Source: Urmitella timonensis (GTDB lineage Bacteria > Actinomycetota > Actinomycetes > Actinomycetales > Actinomycetaceae). From it: 64,000 bases of DNA. The translations under genes were made by a program, and so were the position numbers. The notes beneath the pieces are model-generated. The model ran no database searches, was not told where the DNA came from, and saw nothing but the letters and a program-made list of their open reading frames with translations. Shown one piece after another: positions 54,940 through 61,879 of the stretch. Where the stretch lies: positions 248,001 to 312,000 of the forward strand of contig FQLW01000005.1 of the NCBI GenBank assembly GCA_900120415.1. Reading direction: 5' to 3'. Every line of letters begins with the position of its first letter. Position 1 is the stretch's first letter.

Positions 54940-55941
54940 TTAAAGGGAGACAGGATCAGTAGAAATAAATCCGTCCTCGCCGTCGTTTCTTACGTGGCGA
55001 CCGTGTCCTGTCAGCTGGCTGCGTGAGTTCCCTAAATCGGCTGGTTCGCTAGCAGCCAGGTGTCGTGCGCTTGCGGCACGCTCGCCGCCAAAGGGGCTGG
55101 CAGATGAAAGGAGGTCAGAATCTAAGTTAGCCGATTTTTCCTGTTTGGAAAGCTTTTTATGTTGCTTCTTGTTCTGCTTCGCTTGCTTTTTACGAAGCTT
55201 TTTTGCGGCTCGCTCTGCTTTACGAGTAGCTTTTTCTTGCCGGCGAAGCTCTTGGTGAGCCGCTAAATCTGCTTGATAATCAGAAAACACTAACGCCTGC
55301 AATAGTTGTATTTGGGAAACCCAGGTAGGTAGTTCCAAAGACTCATGTAAATAATAAAGCTGGTGTGCTAAACGTCCTCTATCAGCTAACAGTAAATCGT
55401 GTAAATCTTGGCAAAATTGCAGATAATCTGATATTTCACCCCAGGGTAGCCGGTCACTGCGGGAAAAGAGAGGGAAAGTTGCCGGTCTTAGCCGCGCGAG
55501 AATCGCGGCTGCTGCCTTTGGTTTTAGCGTCAGCGGATCTTTGGTTAGCGCTGTCCAGAGCTGATTCAACGCGCCGTCTGTATCTAATATATGCTCTGGG
55601 GCATCCACCAATTGGGTATCCAGCGGGATTTGTGCCATTAACTCTGGCAAAGGTTCGCTGGCGAAAAGCTGATTCACGCTGTCTTGCGCAACTTTGATTC
55701 CCAGATTCGCCAGGGCTAAAAGATCGCAGTCCCGAAGATAGCAGGGAGTAACCTTAAGAGAAGTATCTGAGTGCGACGTTAAAGGGAATGAGGGCGAAAA
55801 ACGGGAAGTAAGAGAAAACAAGGTAACCCGCGGGCAGTTACTTTGAGCGTAATAGGTTGTTAGCAGACTGCCGGCTCGCTCCCAGGCATCAGAGTCTCCC
55901 CGGGTCACGCCGGCAACTATTTCCGGAACCGTAGTAATCAT
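54940..55941 (-). CDS. DUF6308-like hypothetical protein with Lys-rich tail
   Basis: A 333-residue protein without membrane segments. Residues 1-235 look globular and contain the pattern LARLRPATFPLFSRSDRLPW, which recalls the actinobacterial DUF6308 family (unknown function). Residues about 235-275 are a long basic stretch (RKAERAAKKLRKKQAKQNK) and the last 55 are polar. The basic region could bind nucleic acid or simply be disordered. GGAGG precedes ATG, and TACAAT on the minus strand (55978-55973) is a -10 candidate. The 251 bases upstream hold no gene. Confidence 0.6.
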   Translation of the reverse strand: MITTVPEIVAGVTRGDSDAWERAGSLLTTYYAQSNCPRVTLFSLTSRFSPSFPLTSHSDTSLKVTPCYLRDCDLLALANLGIKVAQDSVNQLFASEPLPELMAQIPLDTQLVDAPEHILDTDGALNQLWTALTKDPLTLKPKAAAAILARLRPATFPLFSRSDRLPWGEISDYLQFCQDLHDLLLADRGRLAHQLYYLHESLELPTWVSQIQLLQALVFSDYQADLAAHQELRRQEKATRKAERAAKKLRKKQAKQNKKQHKKLSKQEKSANLDSDLLSSASPFGGERAASARHLAASEPADLGNSRSQLTGHGRHVRNDGEDGFISTDPVSL

Positions 55942-56192
55942 TTTTCCTCCGCATCTAGCTATTTATGCCTAAATTGTAGTAGAAAATGCGCCAACAAACG
56001 CGGAGAAGTCCGCAAATAAAGCAGATTCTAATCTCCCGTTAAACTGGTGTTTTCCAGTAGTAAGATTTTTTAGAATAATCTCGCGCTCTGATTCGCCGGT
56101 GCGGTTCTAAAACTGGGTAAGCGGCACTTTCGGTGCACCCAAGAGACTACCCCTATTAGAAATTGCTGAAACGCTGCTAACGCTAACTGTCA

Positions 56193-56777
56193 CTAGATAA
56201 ACAAAGTAGGGTCAATGATTAACTCGGTACTCTTTTGTTTTCTACAAGCCGGAGAAACCTTGGCAGGTACCCCAATCGCAGTGCATCCAGCAGGTACATC
56301 TTTTACTACCACCGCATTAGCGGCAATCCGAGCATCCGAGCCTACCTGGATAGGACCAAGCACTTTCGCGCCTGCGCCAACCATTACCCGATCCCCAAGG
56401 GTGGGATGCCGTTTACCTTTCGACATAGACACCCCACCCAAAGTGACCTGGTGAAACAATACGCAATCTGTGCCGATTCGGGTGGTTTCCCCGATTACTA
56501 CTCCGTTGGCGTGGTCAATAAACAGGCGGCGACCTAGGCGGGCTCCCGGGTGAATATCAACTCCGGTATAGCTGCGGGCAATCGAAGAAACTATCCTGGC
56601 CAGTAGTTTCAGTTTTTTCTTAAAGAGCATATGTGCCAGACGATACGCCCAGACTGCGTGCACCCCTGGATAGGTCAATGCCACCTCTAGCTTGCTACGG
56701 GCTGCCGGATCAGAGTTAATCGCGGCTGCCAAATCCTCTTTACATAGCTCCAGCAGACTGGGTTCCCTATTTGGCAT
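56193..56777 (-). CDS. cysE: Serine O-acetyltransferase
   Basis: CysE makes O-acetylserine from serine and acetyl-CoA, the substrate of CysK. The 194-residue protein is the short (EpsC-like) form with hexapeptide repeats: [20 protein letters not shown] with the catalytic His, [28 protein letters not shown] and [10 protein letters not shown]. It follows cysK after 11 bases on the same strand, so one transcript makes both enzymes, which also form a complex in many bacteria. A ribosome site AGGAGC precedes the ATG. Confidence 0.95.
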   Translation of the reverse strand: MPNREPSLLELCKEDLAAAINSDPAARSKLEVALTYPGVHAVWAYRLAHMLFKKKLKLLARIVSSIARSYTGVDIHPGARLGRRLFIDHANGVVIGETTRIGTDCVLFHQVTLGGVSMSKGKRHPTLGDRVMVGAGAKVLGPIQVGSDARIAANAVVVKDVPAGCTAIGVPAKVSPACRKQKSTELIIDPTLFI

Positions 56778-56788
56778 GATGGTTGCTC

Positions 56789-57724
56789 CTAGTCCATTAA
56801 ATCTTTAAACAGAGGAGAGCTTAAATAACGCTCACCGGTATCGGGTAGCAGTACCACGATACGTTTACCTTTCATATCAGGGCTAGAAGCTAAACGCAAC
56901 GCTCCCACCAAGGCCGCGCCAGCGGAGATACCGACTAACAAGCCCTCCTTAGCGGCGGCCGTGCGTGCCATCTGCATCGCGTCCTCGGTTTTTACCGTTA
57001 AAACCTTATTTAACAGGGATTTATCTAAAATCTCGGGAACAAAATTCGCACCGATACCTTGAATCCCGTGAGCTGCTGCCTTACCCGTAGTAAGTAGGGG
57101 AGATTCTGCCGGTTCAACGCCAAATACTTCCAAATTCGGATTAAGTTCCCTAAGGCGTTTGCCCACGCCGGTAACCGTACCGCCAGTGCCAATCCCGGCG
57201 ACAAAGACATCAAGCTGACCATCGGTATCAGCCCAGATTTCTTCAGCAGTATGTTCGTAGTGGGCGTTGGGGTTAGCACTATTGGTGAACTGAGAAGCCA
57301 AAATAGCGTCTTCGCGTTCGGATAAAATCTTTTGGGCGGCTTCAACTGTGCCTTTCATACCGGAGGCTGCCGGGGTTAATATCAATTCCGCTCCGAAAGC
57401 CCGCATGAGAGCGCGGCGTTCTTTCGACATAGATTCCGGCATAGTAATTACGACTTTGTAGCCGCGGGCAGCACCCACCATTGCCAAAGCGACTCCGGTA
57501 TTTCCGGAAGTGGATTCGATAATGGTTCCCCCCGGTTTAAGCTGTCCGCTAGCTTCGGCGGCTTGAATCATTGCCAATGCCACGCGGTCTTTAACCGAGG
57601 AAGCGGGGTTAAAAGATTCGATTTTTGCAATAACTGATGCGACTAGGTTCTGGTCGCCTAAATGATTGATTTTTACCAGGGGAGTGTTTCCAACCAGTTC
57701 GGTTACGTCTTTTGCGATATTCAT
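56789..57724 (-). CDS. cysK: Cysteine synthase A
   Basis: CysK is the PLP enzyme that makes cysteine from O-acetylserine and sulfide. The 311-residue protein has the PLP-lysine motif [29 protein letters not shown], the phosphate loop [11 protein letters not shown] and [16 protein letters not shown] lies before ATG. It is first in cysK-cysE. An unusually long 5' region (57725-58081) holds a Cys-rich leader ORF and hairpins, which suggests control by cysteine supply. Confidence 0.96.
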   Translation of the reverse strand: MNIAKDVTELVGNTPLVKINHLGDQNLVASVIAKIESFNPASSVKDRVALAMIQAAEASGQLKPGGTIIESTSGNTGVALAMVGAARGYKVVITMPESMSKERRALMRAFGAELILTPAASGMKGTVEAAQKILSEREDAILASQFTNSANPNAHYEHTAEEIWADTDGQLDVFVAGIGTGGTVTGVGKRLRELNPNLEVFGVEPAESPLLTTGKAAAHGIQGIGANFVPEILDKSLLNKVLTVKTEDAMQMARTAAAKEGLLVGISAGAALVGALRLASSPDMKGKRIVVLLPDTGERYLSSPLFKDLMD

Positions 57725-57786
57725 GTTTTGTCCTTGAAATCTTTGGTAATGAAAATGCTAGATACCCGGTTTAGGGGGTGATACTT

Positions 57787-57848
57787 CGGGGAGAAAAACT
57801 GTAATGCCCCGGGGACAGCCCGTGCCTTTACGGTCGGCGGGATGCCCC
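57787..57848 (-). promoter_or_regulatory. Candidate attenuator hairpins before cysK
   Basis: On the minus strand GGGGCA at 57848-57843 can pair with TGTCCCC (57817-57811), with CCCG/CGGG inside, making a large stem that begins at the leader-ORF stop codon. The same TGTCC segment can instead pair with the next GGGGCA (57811-57806), and a T run (57798-57794) follows; CGGGG/CCCCG (57811-57807 with 57791-57787) is a further option. The folds compete, as in attenuators, but the order of events is not clear. Confidence 0.45.
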
Positions 57849-57889
57849 TAGCTACATAGGGTGTAACGACAGGAGCAGGGAAAACGCAT
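57848..57889 (-). CDS. Cysteine-codon leader peptide upstream of cysK
   Basis: A 13-codon ORF, MRFPCSCRYTLCS, with three Cys codons (5, 7 and 12) and a stop one codon after the last Ser. GGAGAGG lies just before its ATG. It ends at the first base of a GC-rich hairpin and 123 bases before the cysK start. Short upstream ORFs with Cys codons that sense cysteine are known from mycobacteria, so I read this as a leader peptide. It is too short to prove coding potential from composition. Confidence 0.6.
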   Translation of the reverse strand: MRFPCSCRYTLCS

Positions 57890-57909
57890 TTACCTCTCCA
57901 ATCTATGTT

Positions 57910-57936
57910 TTAGAACTATCTTGCTTTTAGTTCTAA
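57910..57936. promoter_or_regulatory. Dyad in the cysK promoter region
   Basis: TTAGAACTA (57910-57918) and TAGTTCTAA (57928-57936) form a perfect 9-bp inverted repeat with a 9-base spacer, just upstream of the leader ORF. Its place, over or just before the expected -10/-35 region, fits an operator. No regulator family is identified from the sequence. Confidence 0.5.
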
Positions 57937-58081
57937 CATCTTCAGTTTTAGGGGCGCAAACTTTTATGCGGTCAGTAAAATTTCCCTGCGGGTTCATCCC
58001 CGCTTAGGGGAGGGGATTACGCGAGCTTCGTCCTCTAGGTTTATTTTGGTCGAGACGCCGCTTCGGCTGCTGATATTGCTG

Positions 58082-58711
58082 TTACTGGGCGATTTCACGG
58101 GTGATAGTGGGAGCGGTAGTAACTTTCACTTCCCGGCTAGTAAGGCTCGATAAATAGCTTTCTATCTGGGCTTTGGATATTTGTGGAGGACAAGAGAAAC
58201 GAAGAGTAGCTTGCCTAGAGAAAGTACGGTCAAGGATTTCATACCCGTTTTGGGTGATTTTTGCTTCGATTCTTCCTGCTTCGCTCAGTGGGAAATCGGC
58301 TTCATAGGTTTCTTGGGTAATAACCCGCACTATTTTTGCGCGGTCTAATACTTCTTGTACCGCCTGGGAATAGGCCTTTACTAGCCCGCCTGTCCCTAGC
58401 TTTATACCTCCAAAATAGCGGGTAACTACGCAGGTTATATTGGTTAATCCCGACCCGGAAAGTACGGAAAGCATCGGGTTTCCCGCTGTGCCTGCCGGTT
58501 CGCCGTCGTCGGAGGAGCGGGCGGTATCTGGTCCGGCATCATTATGGATTAGGAACGCGGTGCAGTGATGGCGGGCATCGGGAAAAAGGCTTCTAACTGT
58601 AGCTATGAATTTGCGTGCTTCCTCTTCACAGTCAGTGCGCGCACAAGAACCTATGAAACGGGAGCGTTTAATCTCGATTTCATGGCGAGTGGGAGTGCCT
58701 ATAGTGCGCAT
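58082..58711 (-). CDS. YigZ/IMPACT family protein
   Basis: A 209-residue protein with the IMPACT/YigZ N-terminal domain (KRSRFIGSCAR, ARHHCTAFLI, SSDDGEPAGTAGNPML, VVTRYFGGIKLGTGGLVKAY) and a C-terminal ferredoxin-like DUF1949 part. These conserved proteins are thought to act on translation or stress control (the eukaryotic homologue acts on the GCN1 pathway), but the bacterial function is open. TACAAT on the minus strand (58723-58718) lies seven bases before the ATG, so it is probably leaderless. Confidence 0.9.
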   Translation of the reverse strand: MRTIGTPTRHEIEIKRSRFIGSCARTDCEEEARKFIATVRSLFPDARHHCTAFLIHNDAGPDTARSSDDGEPAGTAGNPMLSVLSGSGLTNITCVVTRYFGGIKLGTGGLVKAYSQAVQEVLDRAKIVRVITQETYEADFPLSEAGRIEAKITQNGYEILDRTFSRQATLRFSCPPQISKAQIESYLSSLTSREVKVTTAPTITREIAQ

Positions 58712-58924
58712 AGTTTGATTGTAGCTAGCTGGGACGAAAACTTTGGGTAACTATTGCTTAAGCGCTTCGAGCTATTTTGGTAAAAGTGGTTCTTTTTAGT
58801 CACTAAACCTCAGGTGAGGGCGTTCTCGCGAGACAAATCACATGGTTGAAACTGGAAAGTTAGCGCTATAAATGACAGAGTTATATAGGTTATTTTCTAT
58901 TTGCATTAGTTAGAGGAGTCCGTA

Positions 58925-59107
58925 ATGGCAGTACCAAAGCGTAAAATGTCTCGTGCGAATACTCGTACTCGCCGCTCTGCTTGGAAAGCCAAGGCACCCC
59001 AGCTTACTACGGTCAAGGGCAATGATGGGCGTTCTTATGTGGCACCTCGTCACCTGGCCAAAGCCGTGAAGCTGGGACTGTACAGCCCGGCAGATGATTT
59101 CGAGTAA
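58925..59107 (+). CDS. rpmF: 50S ribosomal protein L32, zinc-free type
   Basis: A 60-residue L32 starting [20 protein letters not shown]. It has no Cys residues, whereas the common L32 has a four-Cys zinc ribbon; the C-terminal part [17 protein letters not shown] matches the actinobacterial Cys-less form. A strong ribosome site (AGAGGAG) precedes the ATG and a strong terminator follows. No YceD gene lies upstream, in contrast to many bacteria. I see no Zur box in the upstream 200 bases. Confidence 0.95.
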   Translation: MAVPKRKMSRANTRTRRSAWKAKAPQLTTVKGNDGRSYVAPRHLAKAVKLGLYSPADDFE

Positions 59108-59122
59108 AGCTCGATAAAGAAC

Positions 59123-59156
59123 AACCCCTAGCTGATTTAGCTAGGGGTTTTGTTTT
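59123..59156 (+). terminator. Rho-independent terminator of rpmF
   Basis: AACCCCTAGCT (59123-59133) pairs with AGCTAGGGGTT (59139-59149) around a 5-base loop and is followed by TTGTTTT. Confidence 0.92.
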
Positions 59157-59166
59157 ACCTAAGGTG

Positions 59167-59218
59167 AGAGCCGGTCAGGGGCAGGGCTAATGCCCATTGT
59201 TTTCCCCTGACCGGCTCT
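59167..59218. terminator. Second hairpin between rpmF and the ABC operon
   Basis: AGAGCCGGTCAGGGG (59167-59181) pairs exactly with CCCCTGACCGGCTCT (59204-59218); the loop holds a small GGGC/GCCC stem. It sits at the converging end of the ABC permease gene and may end its transcript, but has no clear T tract on either strand. Confidence 0.65.
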
Positions 59219-59286
59219 TGTGTTAGAGATGCTGCGCTAATCCCTAAATGCGTCCTCGAAATGTATTGAAATCTAGGTAGGAGCGC

Positions 59287-60147
59287 CTAGCGTAAAGAGG
59301 TTCCCCGTCGATAAAAACGGCAGGTCAATACACCTAGAGTGATAAGGGTAAGTATCGATAGAACCACGTACCAAATAGGGATACCGATGATGGTAGCGCT
59401 GGCGTTAGCTGCTATTTGTCCCGGCAGAGATTCTGGCATAATCCCGACCGCAGCGCCAGAAAAAGTGCTTTCCCAAATGAGCGAAAACGACAGGTTCGTT
59501 CTAGTGTTAATCGTAAGGATTCCCGGGATCAATAGTGACAGCAGGTTTAGAATCTGCATAACGATATATAGAATAATTCCCACGATAATTGGGCCACCTA
59601 TTTTGCCGAGTCTATCCAAAAATGGGCTACGGTTACCGGCTGTTATAATAAATTGGAATGAGAAAACATAAATGAAAGACTCCCAAATAATATACAGGGC
59701 ACTTATCCCCAGAAGTGTTCCAGGAATCTCGATTTGCTTTATGCCTTCAAAGGCATAAGAAAATCCTTCATAAGTTGCGGATTTTAATGCAAATACATTC
59801 AAGGCTATGCATAGGCAAACTAGCAGGGAAGATGCTAGGATAGCGCTCAAATTAAAAATGGTTTTTGCCCAAAAGAGTTCCCGGTTGTTTGCTGGTAGTG
59901 ACCACGTAAAATAGCCTGTTTTTCCGTACATTGAACGGTAGTAGTGAATCACTTGAATAATGGTGAGTATAATACTGGCAGCCACTAGAGCTAATATGGA
60001 AAATAGTAATGAAGTAACTGCTAGTCCCGGGGGGAGAAAATGAATACCTAGGGAAAACAATATAGTTATTCCCAGGGATATTATCCAGGTTAAACCGATT
60101 GGTTTTTTCAGCGCATTAAAATCGTATTTAATAAGTTTTGCAATCAT
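59287..60147 (-). CDS. ABC transporter permease (YtrA-type operon)
   Basis: A 286-residue integral membrane protein with about six helices. Hydrophobic blocks include ISLGITILFSLGIHFLPPGL and LASSLLVCLCIALNVFAL, and a tail CRFYRRGTSLR follows the last helix. It has no clear sequence signature but follows an ABC ATPase gene with a 4-base overlap, so it is the membrane partner. In Bacillus a GntR-ABC-permease set of this type answers to cell-wall antibiotics; that may or may not hold here. Confidence 0.82.
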   Translation of the reverse strand: MIAKLIKYDFNALKKPIGLTWIISLGITILFSLGIHFLPPGLAVTSLLFSILALVAASIILTIIQVIHYYRSMYGKTGYFTWSLPANNRELFWAKTIFNLSAILASSLLVCLCIALNVFALKSATYEGFSYAFEGIKQIEIPGTLLGISALYIIWESFIYVFSFQFIITAGNRSPFLDRLGKIGGPIIVGIILYIVMQILNLLSLLIPGILTINTRTNLSFSLIWESTFSGAAVGIMPESLPGQIAANASATIIGIPIWYVVLSILTLITLGVLTCRFYRRGTSLR

Positions 60148-61103
60148 CGGTACATTCCTCTAAATAGTCCATCCAAACTGGTCTGATATTTTTGGCGTAA
60201 TTCGTCAGCATCGCCAGTTAAAAATACTTGTCCAGCCGACATAAAAACGGCGGTATTAATAATTGGTTCGATATCGCTAATTAAATGGGTAGAGATTATC
60301 ATTAATGATTCTGGGTTAAAACCTTTGATAATTGTCTCTAAAATTACTTGGCGAGCTGCCGGATCTACCCCACTTATCGGTTCATCAAGCAAATACACTT
60401 TCGCATTACGTGACATTATTAAGGCAATCTGTGCTTTCTCGCGCATCCCTTTTGACATCGCAGAAAGCTTTCTCTCTAAGGGAAGTTGCAAGAAATGCAT
60501 GAGCTCTTTAGCTTTACTGCCGTCAAAATCAGAAAAGAAGTCACCATATTGCTCAATCGCATCAAGTGGAGTTATCGAGTCAGCCAATAGAGACGAATCA
60601 GGTAAATAGGAAGTGAAACGTTTGCTTTCGGGAGAGGGAGCGGTTTGGAAAAGCCGAACCTCGCCCTCGTAATCGGTTATTACCCCCGCCAAAATCTTTA
60701 ACAGGGTGGTTTTCCCGCAACCATTTGGTCCTAGTAGCCCTACGATTCCTCCGTTCGGAAGATTTAGATTCGCGTTCACTAATCCGGGTTGGTTGCCGTA
60801 AAACTTAGATACCCCGCTTAGGTTGATGGCGCTCACCTGGGCTGGGGTGCTTCCTCCCTGATTGGGGAGCTGCTGGGAGTGGTGATTAGTCTGGTGTTGG
60901 GGGTGCTGCTGGGGATTAAATCCGGATTCTGGGTAGGGGAAATTTGTAGTATATCCGGGCTGAATACCGGGATTTGGAGCAAAGAATTGCTGATTTGGTG
61001 CGACAGAAGGTTGGGTTTGCAAACCAGGTTCTGCCGCTATCGGGTTCCCGCTACCCAGGTTAGGGGAGGGCGTTGGGAACTGGTTTGGCTGATTTTCAGT
61101 CAT
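60144..61103 (-). CDS. ABC transporter ATPase with Pro/Gln-rich N-terminal extension
   Basis: A 319-residue ATPase. The first approximately 88 residues are disordered and rich in Pro, Gln, Asn and Gly (PNLGSGNPIAAEPGLQTQP, ending QQLPNQGG). The ABC domain then starts at VSAINLSGVSKFYGNQPGLV, with Walker A GPNGCGKTT, a weak signature LSAMSKGMREKAQIA, Walker B KVYLLDEPISGVD and switch His in ISTHLISD. The start at 61103 has GGAGA upstream and lies inside the gntR end (8-base overlap); a further in-frame ATG at 61118 is less likely. The extension is absent from typical family members. Confidence 0.86.
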   Translation of the reverse strand: MTENQPNQFPTPSPNLGSGNPIAAEPGLQTQPSVAPNQQFFAPNPGIQPGYTTNFPYPESGFNPQQHPQHQTNHHSQQLPNQGGSTPAQVSAINLSGVSKFYGNQPGLVNANLNLPNGGIVGLLGPNGCGKTTLLKILAGVITDYEGEVRLFQTAPSPESKRFTSYLPDSSLLADSITPLDAIEQYGDFFSDFDGSKAKELMHFLQLPLERKLSAMSKGMREKAQIALIMSRNAKVYLLDEPISGVDPAARQVILETIIKGFNPESLMIISTHLISDIEPIINTAVFMSAGQVFLTGDADELRQKYQTSLDGLFRGMYR

Positions 61104-61467
61104 GAGATTCTCCCTCATTCCATTGTTGTTTTATTAGTTCTAGTGTTTGGGGTAAGGTTGCGCCTGCCTTTTTCATTGCCAAAGTGAACTGGTCAGTAAG
61201 GCTTTTGAATACCCCTTGTCGGCTCAAGGATATTTTTTCTTCGTCATCGGTCACGAAACGTCCCGAGGTGCGCTCTGAAAAGGCTAATCCTTCACGCTCT
61301 AGTTCGGCGAGGGCGCGTTGTACCGTATTTGGGTTCGCGCCTACCATTTGAGCAAGGTCGCGCACGCTGGGAATCTTGCTGCCGGGAGGCCAGCTTCCAT
61401 TGGTTATGTGGCGAGAAAACTCGTCACGTAGCTGACTCCAGATAGGAATCGCTGAATTTAGCTCCAT
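61096..61467 (-). CDS. GntR family regulator (YtrA subfamily)
   Basis: A 123-residue short GntR regulator. The winged helix covers SQLRDEFSRHITNGSWPPGS, then KIPSVRDLAQMVGANPNTVQ and RALAELEREGLAFSERTSG. The rest is a short helical tail, as in the YtrA subgroup that heads operons of ABC genes. A strong ribosome site (GAAAGGAGGAG) precedes the ATG. A perfect inverted repeat lies just upstream (61481-61510) and is the likely operator for autoregulation. Confidence 0.9.
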   Translation of the reverse strand: MELNSAIPIWSQLRDEFSRHITNGSWPPGSKIPSVRDLAQMVGANPNTVQRALAELEREGLAFSERTSGRFVTDDEEKISLSRQGVFKSLTDQFTLAMKKAGATLPQTLELIKQQWNEGESHD

Positions 61468-61480
61468 ATCTCCTCCTTTC

Positions 61481-61510
61481 GTTACTGTATTAGTGTAGTA
61501 ATACAGTAAC
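61481..61510. promoter_or_regulatory. YtrA-type operator palindrome
   Basis: GTTACTGTATTA (61481-61492) and TAATACAGTAAC (61499-61510) are exact complements with a 6-base spacer, 13 bases upstream of the gntR start. Perfect palindromes with GTATTA half-sites suit a short GntR dimer, so repression of the whole operon is expected. Confidence 0.75.
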
Positions 61511-61607
61511 TCTTTTGGAGGGGCTGTGTCAAGTGTTTAATACAGATTTCTTTTGTGGTTTTGAGGTGGCGGGCATGATCTTCGCCATACCGGGAGTGCA
61601 GGCAGGA

Positions 61608-61699
61608 GCATTGGTTTTTCCTCCTGCCCAAAGTTCGGCAAATACTTACGTATTTCCCGAACTTTATGCCCACCGCGCCTACTCGGATAAAACCAATGC
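61608..61699. repeat. Nested palindromic element
   Basis: An outer pair GCATTGGTTTT (61608-61618) and AAAACCAATGC (61689-61699) encloses a 16-position hairpin, arms 61630-61645 and 61650-61665 with one C-C mismatch and loop TTAC. The halves look like a degenerate inverted repeat about 45 bases long. No ORF is credible inside. It could be a MITE-like remnant or an RNA structure. Confidence 0.5.
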
Positions 61700-61824
61700 C
61701 CCCGCTGTTGGGTAGCAACTCGCCTGTCTGGGTTGCGGTAGTGGAATCTAAAACGAGAGGAAAAACCTCTTTCTCGCACATCCAAGCAGATAGCGTGACT
61801 CAAGACCGAGTTAGAAAGAAGGAA

Positions 61825-61879
61825 ATCTCGCGACCTATGTGGACATATGTCGCGGGACATCACATGGTCGGGGCGACAG
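61825..61879 (-). repeat. Displaced copy of the tRNA-Pro 3' end and its terminator
   Basis: On the minus strand this reads CTGTCGCCCCGACCA, the 3' end of tRNA-Pro with CCA, then TGTGATGTCCCGCG and a terminator-like hairpin. It matches 63254-63309 at all but about five positions, in the same orientation. The rest of the tRNA is absent. It lies just outside the left end of the IS. Confidence 0.8.
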
